The notes: generated by a model not told the origin, from the letters alone. A stretch of DNA of 35,147 nt from Kiritimatiellia bacterium (GCA_017458965.1 JAFSZJ010000074.1:1-35147); one strand, 5' to 3'. Shown: positions 1 to 8,622, numbered from the stretch's first letter. A program made the numbers and translations.

Positions 1-77
1 AGATAAGGGATAATAGCTAATGGATAATAGATATAAGATTTGAGATTTGAAATATGAGATTTGAGATTTGAGGATTT
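1..77. repeat. Heptanucleotide tandem repeat tract A (11 units)
   Basis: Eleven consecutive 7-bp units fit in phase: AGATAAG, GGATAAT, AGCTAAT, GGATAAT, AGATATA, AGATTTG, AGATTTG, AAATATG, AGATTTG, AGATTTG, AGGATTT. The unit drifts from GGATAAT-like to AGATTTG-like without losing the 7-bp register. The tract is AT-rich against a GC-rich background and ends about 33 bp before the mutS start. Its left end may lie outside the window. No promoter could be separated from the repeats. Confidence 0.85.
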
Positions 78-110
78 TTGGGGATCTGGCAACGACGCTT
101 GGGATTTGAG

Positions 111-2621
111 ATGGATGAGACGACCGCCACGCCGATGATGCGGCAATACCTGAAGATCCGGCGGGAGCTTCCGGAGGACGTGATCCTCCTGTACCGCCTC
201 GGAGACTTCTATGAGATGTTCATGGACGACGCCAAGCGCGCGGCGCCGATCCTCGGCGTGGCCCTGACCCAACGCGCCGGACAGCCCCTCTGCGGCGTAC
301 CGTACCACGCGCTCGACGTCTATCTCGCCAAGATCATACGCGCAGGGAAGAAGGCCGCAGTCTGCGAGCAGATGGAGGACCCGAAGCTGGCCAAGGGCGT
401 AGTTAAGCGCGAGATCACCCGCATCGTCACGCCCGGCACCGTGATCGAGGACGCCATCCTCGATTCGTCCGCCAACAACTTCGTCGCGGCCATAGCCCGT
501 GTCGGCGACGCCGTTTTCGGCCTTGCGTCGCTCGACATCTCGACCGGCGCCTTCTACGTTGAGCGTGCCGAGGGCATGCAGGCGCTCACGGACGCGATCA
601 TGCGCCTCGCGCCGTCCGAATGCATCGCGGGGCGCGAGGAACTGGACTCTGGCCGCCTCGCTACGGCATTGCGCGCCGCCTCGGGCGCCACCATCACCGC
701 GGTCGATGACTGGACCTTCCAATACGACGTGGCGCGCGGTGAACTGCTCCGCCTCTTCGGGGTGCACTCGCTCGACGGCTTCGGCTGCGAGGGCGACCAT
801 GCTCTCGTAGGCGCGGCCGGAGCGCTCATGCACTATGTCCGCGACGACCTCCACGACGACGTCGCGCATGTGCGTGCGCTTTCCGTCCGCTCGCCCGGCG
901 GCTCAATGGTCATAGACGAGACCACCTGCTCGAACCTCGACATCCTGCCGGGGCGCACACGCGAAAAGACGGACACCCTCCTCGGCGTCCTTGACGCCAC
1001 GCGCACCCCGATGGGTGCACGCCTCCTCCGCGACTGGCTACGCCGCCCCGCCGGCATGCTCGCCTCGATCAACGAGCGTCTGGACGCCGTGGAATGGTTC
1101 ACGACCCACCGCACGGCACTCGCCGCCCTGCGCGAGGCGCTTACCACGGTTCGCGACCTCGAACGGCTCATAACGCGCATAGCGTCGGCGCAGGGCAACG
1201 GACGCGACCTCAGGGCGCTCGCCGCCTCGCTGCAGGCGGTCCCCAACGTGGCGGCCGCAGTGGACTCCTGCGGCTCAGGCCTCATATCCTCCGAGGCCTC
1301 GCGCCTCGACCCGCTTCCGGACCTTGCCGGGGATCTTCTCTCCGCCCTCGTGGACTCCCCGCCCGTCACGGTCCATGACGGCGGCATCATCCGCGACGGC
1401 TTCGACCCGACGCTCGATGAACTGCGCTCGCTCTCCGCCGGCGGCCACGCATGGCTCGCCAGGTTCCAGACGGAGGAGCAAGAGCGCACCGGGATCAAGA
1501 CGCTCAAGGTGCGCCATAACAAGGTCTTCGGCTTCTACATTGAGGTATCCAAGAGCTTCGTCAACCAGGTGCCGGACAACTACGAGCGCCGCCAGACGCT
1601 CGTAGGAGGGGAGCGCTACGTCACGCCGGAGCTAAAGGAGTACGAGGCGAAGATCGTCGGCGCGGAGGAGAAGGCTAAGGCCCTCGAATACGAGATCTTC
1701 AAGACGCTGCGCGAAAAGACCGTCGCGCAGACGAGGCCGATCCAGGCCACGGCCTCCGCCATCGCGGCCCTCGACGCCCTCGCGTCGTTCGCGGACAGGG
1801 CGCTCGCCCTCGGCTACGTGCGGCCCGAGATGCACGACGGCGACGCGCTGGAGATCGTCGCCGGGCGCCATCCGGTCATCGAGCAGCTGCCCGACGCCGA
1901 GCGCTTCGTGCCCAACGACACGCGACTCGACTGCTCCACGAACCAGATCGCCATCATCACCGGCCCGAACATGGCCGGCAAATCGACCTACATCAGGCAG
2001 GTCGCCGTCATAGCGATCATGGCCCACGTCGGGTCGTTCGTCCCCGCCACCAAGGCCCGCATCCCGGTCATCGACCGCGTATTCTCCCGTGTCGGGGCCG
2101 GCGACGACCTGGCTCGGGGCCGAAGCACCTTCATGGTCGAGATGCAGGAGACGGCGAACATCCTGAACAACGCCACGCCGCGCAGCCTGATAGTCCTTGA
2201 CGAGATCGGGCGCGGCACAAGCACCTTCGACGGCATCAGCATCGCTTGGGCCGTCGCGGAGCACCTCCACAACACCCCGTCCGTCAAGGCCAAGACGCTC
2301 TTCGCAACGCACTACCACGAGCTGACGGACCTCGCGATCACGCTTCCCGGGGTGAAGAACTACTCCGTCCAGGTCCGCGAGCGCGGCGACGACATCGCCT
2401 TCCTGCGAGTCATCGCGCCCGGAGCGGCGGACAAGAGCTACGGCATCCATGTGGCCCGTCTCGCCGGACTTCCCGCGCCTGTCGTAGCCAGAGCAGGCGA
2501 AATCATGCGCAACCTCGAATCCGACGAGCTCGACGCCGCGCTGCAGCCCAAGCTCTCCCGCCGCGCCAAGCGCCCGCGCGAGGAGATATCCGCCCAGCTC
2601 ACCTTCTTCGACGAGATCTGA
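111..2621 (+). CDS. mutS: DNA mismatch repair ATPase MutS
   Basis: MutS recognises base mismatches and small loops in DNA and starts mismatch repair with MutL, using ATP. The protein is about 837 residues, normal for MutS. The N-terminal mismatch-binding motif Phe-x-Glu is visible in GDFYEMF (near residues 33-35). The C-terminal ABC-type ATPase has a Walker A GPNMAGKST near residue 620, then the DEIGRGTSTFDG Walker B/signature region and an ATHYHEL segment. The protein ends in a typical QLTFFDEI tail. The ATG at 111 is preferred over an in-frame TTG at 78 because homology starts right after it (TPMMRQYLKI). Neither start has a good Shine-Dalgarno. The gene is preceded by a heptamer tract and converges on ybeY, with only 14 bp between the stop codons. 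No mutL is in the window. Confidence 0.96.
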   Translation: MDETTATPMMRQYLKIRRELPEDVILLYRLGDFYEMFMDDAKRAAPILGVALTQRAGQPLCGVPYHALDVYLAKIIRAGKKAAVCEQMEDPKLAKGVVKREITRIVTPGTVIEDAILDSSANNFVAAIARVGDAVFGLASLDISTGAFYVERAEGMQALTDAIMRLAPSECIAGREELDSGRLATALRAASGATITAVDDWTFQYDVARGELLRLFGVHSLDGFGCEGDHALVGAAGALMHYVRDDLHDDVAHVRALSVRSPGGSMVIDETTCSNLDILPGRTREKTDTLLGVLDATRTPMGARLLRDWLRRPAGMLASINERLDAVEWFTTHRTALAALREALTTVRDLERLITRIASAQGNGRDLRALAASLQAVPNVAAAVDSCGSGLISSEASRLDPLPDLAGDLLSALVDSPPVTVHDGGIIRDGFDPTLDELRSLSAGGHAWLARFQTEEQERTGIKTLKVRHNKVFGFYIEVSKSFVNQVPDNYERRQTLVGGERYVTPELKEYEAKIVGAEEKAKALEYEIFKTLREKTVAQTRPIQATASAIAALDALASFADRALALGYVRPEMHDGDALEIVAGRHPVIEQLPDAERFVPNDTRLDCSTNQIAIITGPNMAGKSTYIRQVAVIAIMAHVGSFVPATKARIPVIDRVFSRVGAGDDLARGRSTFMVEMQETANILNNATPRSLIVLDEIGRGTSTFDGISIAWAVAEHLHNTPSVKAKTLFATHYHELTDLAITLPGVKNYSVQVRERGDDIAFLRVIAPGAADKSYGIHVARLAGLPAPVVARAGEIMRNLESDELDAALQPKLSRRAKRPREEISAQLTFFDEI

Positions 2622-2635
2622 CGCCTGGGGCGATG

Positions 2636-3055
2636 CTACAGGCGCTCCAGCGAGCGGAGCCATCGCCATTCGCGGCGGTGCATGGAAGTTCGCGAAGCCG
2701 GCGTGGAGTCGTCATGGCCCGCCAGATGGTCGAACGCATGGGCCAGATAGAAGGACAGCTCTAGAAGCGGATCCTCCGGCCTCTGCGAAAGCGCCATCTC
2801 CGCATCGATAACGATCTCCGCCGATGCTGGGACGCCGGGGACGGCGTCGCACGGCATGGTGATAACGTCCGTTGCGCCCTGATGGCCGACGGCCGCCTCG
2901 TTGATCGGCGCGATCCCGGCGTCGTCCACCAGTATCACCGTGACCTCGCCCAGATCGACCTTGGCCTTGGCCGCAAGGTCGCGGACAAGCCGTCTGAACG
3001 CCGGGATCGGCACCCATAGCGCCTTCTGCCGGTTCTCTATGACGATATCCATCAT
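2636..3055 (-). CDS. ybeY: Endoribonuclease YbeY (rRNA maturation factor)
   Basis: YbeY is a zinc-dependent RNase involved in 16S rRNA 3' maturation and ribosome quality control. At 139 residues it is slightly short for the family. It carries the N-terminal VTVILVDD segment, the NEA...TDVITMP motif and the metal site region HAFDHLAGHDD. The usual metal site is HxxxHxxxxxH. Here the first two His are present, but the third ligand position (ten residues after the first His) is Asp, with an extra His two residues earlier. This was checked on the codons. The start overlaps the stop of the upstream HD-domain gene as ATGA (3052-3055), suggesting translational coupling. A 7TM-HD gene followed by ybeY is a conserved order in many bacteria and supports the call. 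Confidence 0.88.
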   Translation of the reverse strand: MMDIVIENRQKALWVPIPAFRRLVRDLAAKAKVDLGEVTVILVDDAGIAPINEAAVGHQGATDVITMPCDAVPGVPASAEIVIDAEMALSQRPEDPLLELSFYLAHAFDHLAGHDDSTPASRTSMHRREWRWLRSLERL

Positions 3056-4422
3056 TTTGCGGACGGATACGGCAGGCGGCCATGGAGCAGGTGGACGAGC
3101 GTCTCCTCGAAGGAGGCCCGCACCACGGCAAGTTCGGCCTCCGTGATTTCGCTCTCGGCGAGCTGGCCGTCTGACCAGCGGTCCGCGACTATTCCCCTCA
3201 CGACCTCCTCGATCCTGGCCTTGTCGAAGAAGCGCATAGAGCGCGAGGAGGCCTCTACCGAATCGGCGAGCGAGACAATGGACTCCTCCTTTGTGACAGG
3301 AAGAGGACCGGGGTAGCGGAAGAAGTCCTCGGGGCTGTCGGAGCGCTCGTTTTCCTCGCCCTTGGCGGCAAGACGCTCGCGCTCCTTCACGAGGAACCAG
3401 CGGGCGACACTGGTACCGTGATGCGTAGCGATGAAGCGGCGAAGGACGCGTGGCAGCGCGTTGAGGCGCGCCAGAACCAGTCCCTCCTTGACATGGTTGA
3501 CGAGGATGATGCGGCTGATGTTCGGCGGAAGCGCGTCATGGGGGTTAGTAGCGCCGGTCTGGTTCTCCATGTAGTAGGAGGGGTGCGCGAGCTTGCCGAT
3601 GTCGTGGTAGTACGCGCCTGCGCGGGCGAGCACGCCGCTGGCCCCGATAGCCTCGGCTGCGGCCTGGGCGAGGTCGCCCACCATCATCGAGTGGTGGTAG
3701 GTGCCTGGCGCCTCAAGGCTCAGGCGCCTCAGAAGCGGCGACTCAAGGTCGGTGTAGCGAGCCACCGACACGTTGGAAAGCCGATGGGAGATCCGTTCCG
3801 CAAGCGGCAGCAGCACGGCGGCGCATACGACGGTGGAGGCCGCCAGCGCCAAATAGAAGAGGCCGACGCCGGCAATGGCTGAGGCCACGCCCCACCCCAA
3901 GCCTCCAAGTGCGGGGTGCAGGATGATGAGCACGAGAACCGGCAACTGCAGCAGGCCGGTCCTGACGGCTATCGGCGCCATCTGCGACCTGCGCGTGATG
4001 CGCGGCGCGCAATGCGCCACGACGCATGTCGGGCAAAGCGAAACGAGGAACACGCCCAGATCGAAGCCGTCGAGCAGCGCGGCGCACACTCCGCCGGCGA
4101 TTCCGGCGGCGACGGCCATCTGTCCGCCATAGAGCATGGCCACGACAAGGGTGGCGGCTATGCACGGGTACGCCAGCGGCCCCGTGTCTCCGGCCACGCC
4201 GACCAACGGCGCGATGTGCGAGAAGGCCAGCTTGATGAGCAAGACCTCAGCGGCGGCAATGACCATCGCGGCGGCTATGACCAGCCATCGTCTGCGAAGC
4301 GACGCCAGAAAGCCTCTTGCCAGGATGTCCGACCTTGCGGTTCCCTGCCGCGGGGTGCGCGTCGCCTCGCGCGAGCGGCGCCGCGCCATGTCGATCCGCA
4401 TTTTCGACAGCAACTGCTGCAT
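3052..4422 (-). CDS. 7TM-HD family membrane phosphohydrolase (PgpH-like c-di-AMP phosphodiesterase candidate)
   Basis: This is a membrane protein of about 456 residues with a cytoplasmic HD domain. After a basic N-terminus come roughly six to seven hydrophobic segments (residues about 45-220), then EAPGTYHHS, the YYHDIGKL HD motif, ENQTGATNPHD, HVKEGL and ATHHGT. These match the catalytic half of PgpH-type proteins, which hydrolyse cyclic di-AMP in Firmicutes. The large extracytoplasmic 7TMR-HDED domain of PgpH (over 200 residues) is missing here, so the protein looks like the TM plus HD part only. The ATG at 4422 is preferred to an upstream ATG at 4494 because AGGGG lies just upstream and it avoids overlapping ruvB. 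It overlaps ybeY by 4 bp. The exact substrate is inferred. Confidence 0.85.
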   Translation of the reverse strand: MQQLLSKMRIDMARRRSREATRTPRQGTARSDILARGFLASLRRRWLVIAAAMVIAAAEVLLIKLAFSHIAPLVGVAGDTGPLAYPCIAATLVVAMLYGGQMAVAAGIAGGVCAALLDGFDLGVFLVSLCPTCVVAHCAPRITRRSQMAPIAVRTGLLQLPVLVLIILHPALGGLGWGVASAIAGVGLFYLALAASTVVCAAVLLPLAERISHRLSNVSVARYTDLESPLLRRLSLEAPGTYHHSMMVGDLAQAAAEAIGASGVLARAGAYYHDIGKLAHPSYYMENQTGATNPHDALPPNISRIILVNHVKEGLVLARLNALPRVLRRFIATHHGTSVARWFLVKERERLAAKGEENERSDSPEDFFRYPGPLPVTKEESIVSLADSVEASSRSMRFFDKARIEEVVRGIVADRWSDGQLAESEITEAELAVVRASFEETLVHLLHGRLPYPSAK

Positions 4423-4441
4423 AAGTCCCCTGCCCCGCGCT

Positions 4442-5482
4442 CTACAAGCCGAGCTCCCCCTGTCGGGCGCCGGGTTGATCCGCGATACGCGCATCGGAAG
4501 GGTTGATTCCCAGGCGGTCCAGGCAAAGCTTCGTGACGATCCGTCCGCGCGGCGTGCGATCTATGTAGCCCTCCTGGATGAGGTACGGCTCATACACCTC
4601 CTCGATGGTGTCCTGTTCCTCTCCTACGGCGACGGCAAGGGTGCCAAGCCCGACCGGACCGCAGTTGAACTTGTATATGATCGTCTCCAGAAGGCGCTTG
4701 TCCATCTCGTCGAGGCCATAGGGGTCGATCTCGAGAAGCGCCAAGGCGTCCGCGGCGACCTGACGGGTGATGTGCCCGTCGGCGCGGACCTGGGCGTAGT
4801 CGCGGACGCGCCTGAGCAGATTGTTCGCTATGCGCGGCGTTCCGCGGCTTCGTCCGGCTACCTCAAGCGCGCCGCCCTTGTCGATGCCTACGGAGAGCTT
4901 CCCGGCGGAGCGCGTCACGATGTCGGCCAGCTCCTCGTTGCCGTAGTAGTCGAGGCGGCAGTTGAGACCGAAACGAGAACGCATGGGCGACGAGATGAGA
5001 CCACTGCGCGTCGTGGCGCCGACGAGGGTGAACTTCGGCACGTCGAGTCGGATCGAGCGGGCGTTCGGCCCCTGGTCGATCATGATGTCGATCACGAAGT
5101 CCTCCATCGCCGAATAGAGGTACTCCTCCACCGAGCGCTGCATGCGGTGGATCTCGTCTATGAAGACGATGTCGCCGGGCTGGAGGCTTGTAAGAAGGCC
5201 GGCGAGGTCGCCGGGCTTGTCGATGACCGGCCCGGAGGTCGTCTTGACGCTGACGCCCATCTCCTTGCCAAGGATGAACGCCAGCGTTGTCTTGCCAAGG
5301 CCGGGAGGTCCGGACAGAAGGACATGGTCGAGGGGGTCGCCACGACGGCGCGCCGCCTCGACGGCCAGCATCAGCTTATCCCGCACCTTGTCCTGCCCGC
5401 GGAAGTCGGAGAACGCCAGCGGGCGGAGGTTGTTGTCGAACGAGGTGTCGCGCTTGTTTAGTGTTTCGTTGAGACGTTCCAT
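4442..5482 (-). CDS. ruvB: Holliday junction branch migration DNA helicase RuvB
   Basis: RuvB is the AAA+ motor that, with RuvA, drives Holliday junction branch migration in recombinational repair. The 346-residue length is typical. Walker [10 protein letters not shown], Walker B FIDEIHRM, sensor ATTRSG, and the [17 protein letters not shown] segment with the sensor 2 arginine are all present, followed by the winged-helix C-terminal domain with DRTPRGR. It lies between rhaA (39 bp upstream) and the 7TM-HD gene (19 bp downstream), all on the minus strand, so it is probably co-transcribed. No Shine-Dalgarno is evident; a GC hairpin at 5493-5511 sits about 10 nt before the start. ruvA and ruvC are not in the window. 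Confidence 0.97.
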   Translation of the reverse strand: MERLNETLNKRDTSFDNNLRPLAFSDFRGQDKVRDKLMLAVEAARRRGDPLDHVLLSGPPGLGKTTLAFILGKEMGVSVKTTSGPVIDKPGDLAGLLTSLQPGDIVFIDEIHRMQRSVEEYLYSAMEDFVIDIMIDQGPNARSIRLDVPKFTLVGATTRSGLISSPMRSRFGLNCRLDYYGNEELADIVTRSAGKLSVGIDKGGALEVAGRSRGTPRIANNLLRRVRDYAQVRADGHITRQVAADALALLEIDPYGLDEMDKRLLETIIYKFNCGPVGLGTLAVAVGEEQDTIEEVYEPYLIQEGYIDRTPRGRIVTKLCLDRLGINPSDARIADQPGARQGELGL

Positions 5483-5492
5483 GGCGTATGCC

Positions 5493-5511
5493 GCCGCGCC
5501 GGCGGCGCGGC
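5493..5511 (-). other. GC-rich intercistronic hairpin between rhaA and ruvB
   Basis: GCCGCGCC and its exact reverse complement GGCGCGGC flank a 3-nt loop, giving a perfect 8-bp stem. It has no T-run, so it is not a classic intrinsic terminator. It lies 10 nt upstream of the ruvB ATG in the transcript and could stabilise mRNA or affect ruvB translation; both roles are inferences. Confidence 0.5.
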
Positions 5512-5521
5512 GCCGTCAACC

Positions 5522-6793
5522 CTAGCGGCGCGAGGTGACGCGCTTCTCGTAGTCCTTGCAGTCGAACAGCCAGGCACCGTCGGGCAGAACGCCGTTCTTC
5601 TCGCAGAAGCCGTTCCAGATCGCGCCGAACGGCAGCATGCGGAAGTCCTCCTGCATGGCCAGGCGCCCGGTCAAGTCGCCATCCTTCTCGGCCTTGAGGG
5701 CGCATCCGGGGGTGAGGAGCGCGACGAGAAGCGCCTTGCGGAAGTTGCGGGCGCCGATGGCCCAAGCGGCGACGCGGTTGATGGAGGCGTCGAAGTAGTC
5801 GAGGCCGATGCGCGTCTTGGGAACGAGCCCGCAGCGGACAAGCTCGAAGGCGATGCGGCGCGTCTCGTCGTCGAGGCACACCACATGGTCGCTGTCCCAC
5901 CGCACTGGACGGGATATGTGAAGGGCGATGCCAGGGACGAACGGCGCGATGGCCGACAGCTTGTCGGAGATGACCTCGGTCGGGTGGAAATGCCCGGAGT
6001 CGAGGCAGACGAACTTGCCGCGGCTCACGGCGTAGCCCATGTAGAACTCGTGCGAGCCGACGGTGTAGCTTTCGCATCCCATGCCGAAGAGCTTGGACTC
6101 CACGGAATCGACCGTGAGCGACGCCGGGTACTTGGTCGCGAAGCAGGCGTCAAGCGCCTTCTCCAGACGGAGGCGCGGGGCGAGACGGTCCTCCGGGGTG
6201 TCCTTCGAGCCGTCCGGTATCCAGAAGTTGTCGAGGACGCTCGTCCCGAGGGCCTTGCCTATGGCGCGGGAGATCTCGCGGGCGCGCTTGCCGTGCTCGA
6301 TCCAGAAGTCGCGGACGCCCTTGTCGGGTGAGGAGAGAGTGCATCCGCCCACGACCTTGGGATGCGAGAAGAAGGTAGGGTTGAAGTCGAGGCCGACGCC
6401 TGCGGTCTTCGCCCAGTCGATCCAGTTCGCGAAGTGCTTCGCCGAGATAGCGTCGCGATCGACCTTCCTGCCCGAGCCGAACTCGGCGTAGCAGGCGTGG
6501 AGCGCTATGCGGTTCGCCCCCGGCACGTACGAAAGCATCTTCTCGATGTCGGCGCGCAGCTCCTCGGGGTTGCGGGCCTTGCCTGGGTAGTTGCCCGTGA
6601 CGGCCAGACCGTCGCCGAGGCTGGCGGATTCACCGAGATGCTCGAAGCCGCCGACGTCGTCGCCCTGCCAGCACTGTATGGAGAGCGGGATGTCGAGCAG
6701 CTTGCGCTCGGCCTCCGCCACATCCACGCCGAGTTCGGCGAACTGCTCGGCCGCGACTTCGTATGCCTTTGAAATGAGGTTCTTTTTGGCCAT
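5522..6793 (-). CDS. rhaA: L-rhamnose isomerase
   Basis: This enzyme converts L-rhamnose to L-rhamnulose in the cytoplasm, the first step of the RhaA-RhaB-RhaD pathway. The protein is about 423 residues (E. coli RhaA is 419). Near the N-terminus it has the characteristic SIQCWQGDDVGGFE stretch, followed by NYPGKARN, DFNPTFFSHPK, FWIPDGSKD, LDSGHFHPTEVISDK and FDASINRVAAW, all hallmarks of the family. The ATG at 6793 is preferred over one at 6811 because AGGAG lies 9 nt upstream. It is the first gene of an apparent operon with ruvB, the 7TM-HD gene and ybeY, and diverges from a secreted hydrolase. No rhaB, rhaD or rhamnose regulator is in the window, so it is unusual to find it heading a housekeeping operon. 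Confidence 0.96.
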   Translation of the reverse strand: MAKKNLISKAYEVAAEQFAELGVDVAEAERKLLDIPLSIQCWQGDDVGGFEHLGESASLGDGLAVTGNYPGKARNPEELRADIEKMLSYVPGANRIALHACYAEFGSGRKVDRDAISAKHFANWIDWAKTAGVGLDFNPTFFSHPKVVGGCTLSSPDKGVRDFWIEHGKRAREISRAIGKALGTSVLDNFWIPDGSKDTPEDRLAPRLRLEKALDACFATKYPASLTVDSVESKLFGMGCESYTVGSHEFYMGYAVSRGKFVCLDSGHFHPTEVISDKLSAIAPFVPGIALHISRPVRWDSDHVVCLDDETRRIAFELVRCGLVPKTRIGLDYFDASINRVAAWAIGARNFRKALLVALLTPGCALKAEKDGDLTGRLAMQEDFRMLPFGAIWNGFCEKNGVLPDGAWLFDCKDYEKRVTSRR

Positions 6794-6826
6794 GTTTCTA
6801 TGCTCCTGCATTAAGGATACGCCTCA

Positions 6827-6856
6827 ATCCTAGCAGATGGGGCGCGTCGCCTTCAA
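6827..6856 (-). promoter_or_regulatory. Candidate sigma-70 promoter for rhaA operon
   Basis: Reading the minus strand, TTGAAG (6856-6851) and TAGGAT (6832-6827) are separated by 18 bp. Each matches 4 of 6 consensus positions. Initiation near 6820 would give a leader of about 27 nt containing the AGGAG ribosome site. Assigned by eye. Confidence 0.4.
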
Positions 6857-6869
6857 GCACATTCTGGGA

Positions 6870-6899
6870 TTGTAATCGCAATGGGCCGATTGGTATGAT
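6870..6899 (+). promoter_or_regulatory. Candidate promoter for secreted hydrolase (near-leaderless)
   Basis: TTGTAA (6870-6875) and TATGAT (6894-6899) are separated by 18 bp; the -10 matches 5 of 6 positions. Only 7 bp separate the -10 from the ATG at 6907, so a transcript would start at or next to the start codon. No Shine-Dalgarno is present, in agreement with this. Confidence 0.4.
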
Positions 6900-6906
6900 A
6901 TCCGGC

Positions 6907-8622
6907 ATGAAAACAAGACTTGCCTGCATCATGGGATGCGCGACGGCCGCGATGACGGCGTTCGCGAACTTCGACATAGAGCTGGACATCAAGGCCGCGC
7001 CGATCAGGGACGTGCGCACCTCGACCTGCGGGCCGGTCATCGGCTACGCCGGCTCCGTGCAGAGCATAGCGTCATCCATCGGCGGCGACACATTCTGGAC
7101 AGTGACCAACAAAATGGAGATGTCGCGCGCCTGCCGCGAGGCCGGTGCCTGGCTCCAGCGCGTCTGGAGCGCCGAGGAGTGGTTCGCCCACGGAGGCGAA
7201 AACCCCTACGACCCGAACTCGACAGACCCAAAGGAGGTCAAGCGCTACAAAAGCTTCAAGAAGACAGACCCCCTGAATATGTTCAAGTTCTGGAAGGACA
7301 ACGACATAAAGGTGCTCTTAACGATCGAGGCGTGGGGCGGAGAGCGCGCGAAGAAGCGCATTATCGACCTCGTTGACTTCATCGTCTCGAACAAGTTCGA
7401 ATCAGTCGTCGCGGGCTTCGAGCTCGGCAACGAAACCTACTTCGCCAGACCCGAGAACGTGGACGGCCTCTGCAAGAACTGGAACGAGATCATCCCGGAA
7501 ATCAAGAAGCGCATGCCCAAGGTCAACCTCGGCATCCCGATCTGCGAGCTTTTCGAGAACAACCCCGACCTTACGCAAGTCCGCAACCGCATGCTGGAGG
7601 CGGGCGAGATCAAGCGCGACACCTACTTCGCGGCCGGCTACTTCAACCAGACTTCGGCGCGCATGATCATCAACCTCAAGCCGAGCATGGACATGATCAC
7701 CCACGTCATCTACCACGCCTACGGCACGGAGACGCCCTATAGCTGCACCTACTACGGCATGCAGCGCTTCCGCAACTTCGCCGAGGCGTTCCCAGAGATC
7801 AAGGGCAAGAAATACTGGCTAACCGAGATCCGCCCCCGCTCCGACGAGGACGATCGTTGCCAGCGCCTCTTCCGCGAGTCGCTCATCATGTCGCACTACG
7901 CGCTCACGATGATCTGCCAGCCGGACGTCGACGGCTACAACCACCACCAGCTCTATGAGATTGCCGGAGGACTCTACATCTCAAGCGGCAAGGGCTGGCC
8001 CGTCCAGTGGCGCGACGGCGGCGGCGACTACCCCGACTACCGTGCGCCCTACAACCTGCCGCGCCTTGAGGTCGGTTCGATGGGCGTTGCATACCGCATA
8101 TACACGGAGGCGATCAAGCAGCACCCGCTCGTCCTCGCCCACGGCACCTTGAAGGAGGCGAACACCGAGGACACGTTCTTCACCTCCGCCCGCGTCGCCG
8201 ACGAGGTCTACGCCCACCGCCGCGCCCTAAAGGAAGGCCGCAAGCCGCCGAAGGTCAAGGGCGAAGTCGAGTGGACCGCCCTCGCCAACGCGAACCGCAA
8301 CCAGATATGCTTCCTCATGGTCAACTCCAAGCAGACGCCCGAGACCATCAAGGTCAGCATCCCCGGCAAGCAGTTCGCCGCCCCGACGTACGTGACGCTT
8401 TCCTGCCCCGAGAAGTTCCTCGACAGGCGCGACGTCCCCGGCGACGGCAAGGCGTGGTCGCAGCTATCCTGGGAGGACACCCAGACGGGCTACGACATCA
8501 TCGGAATGGAGCCTTATGTGGGCATGAAGCCATACTGCGACACGATGACCATAACGATCGAGCCGAACACGATCCAATCCGTCACCGTGGTTGTTCGTAA
8601 TACCCCGCAGCCAAAGAAGTAG
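6907..8622 (+). CDS. Secreted clan GH-A-like glycoside hydrolase candidate
   Basis: This is a 571-residue protein with a signal peptide (MKTRLACIMGCATAAMTAFA). The middle looks like a TIM-barrel hydrolase. GFELGNE (Glu near residue 176) resembles the NE acid/base motif at the end of beta-strand 4 in clan GH-A. KYWLTEIRPR (Glu near residue 307) resembles the nucleophile strand 7, preceded by HVIYHAYG. The last 120 or so residues look like a beta-sandwich. The pattern recalls GH39, GH51 and GH79-type enzymes, but no specific family could be assigned. Divergence from rhaA suggests plant or host glycan use; the substrate is unknown. The ATG at 6907 is chosen over 6895 because the signal peptide begins there. 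Confidence 0.6.
   Translation: MKTRLACIMGCATAAMTAFANFDIELDIKAAPIRDVRTSTCGPVIGYAGSVQSIASSIGGDTFWTVTNKMEMSRACREAGAWLQRVWSAEEWFAHGGENPYDPNSTDPKEVKRYKSFKKTDPLNMFKFWKDNDIKVLLTIEAWGGERAKKRIIDLVDFIVSNKFESVVAGFELGNETYFARPENVDGLCKNWNEIIPEIKKRMPKVNLGIPICELFENNPDLTQVRNRMLEAGEIKRDTYFAAGYFNQTSARMIINLKPSMDMITHVIYHAYGTETPYSCTYYGMQRFRNFAEAFPEIKGKKYWLTEIRPRSDEDDRCQRLFRESLIMSHYALTMICQPDVDGYNHHQLYEIAGGLYISSGKGWPVQWRDGGGDYPDYRAPYNLPRLEVGSMGVAYRIYTEAIKQHPLVLAHGTLKEANTEDTFFTSARVADEVYAHRRALKEGRKPPKVKGEVEWTALANANRNQICFLMVNSKQTPETIKVSIPGKQFAAPTYVTLSCPEKFLDRRDVPGDGKAWSQLSWEDTQTGYDIIGMEPYVGMKPYCDTMTITIEPNTIQSVTVVVRNTPQPKK

Noticed and set aside
1632-2669. Minus-strand 345-codon frame within mutS
   Set aside because: Shadow of mutS; Val/Asp/Arg-rich sequence without domains or ribosome site.
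4136-5461. Plus-strand open frame of 441 codons
   Set aside because: Antisense to ruvB and the 7TM-HD gene, both of which have full sets of family motifs.
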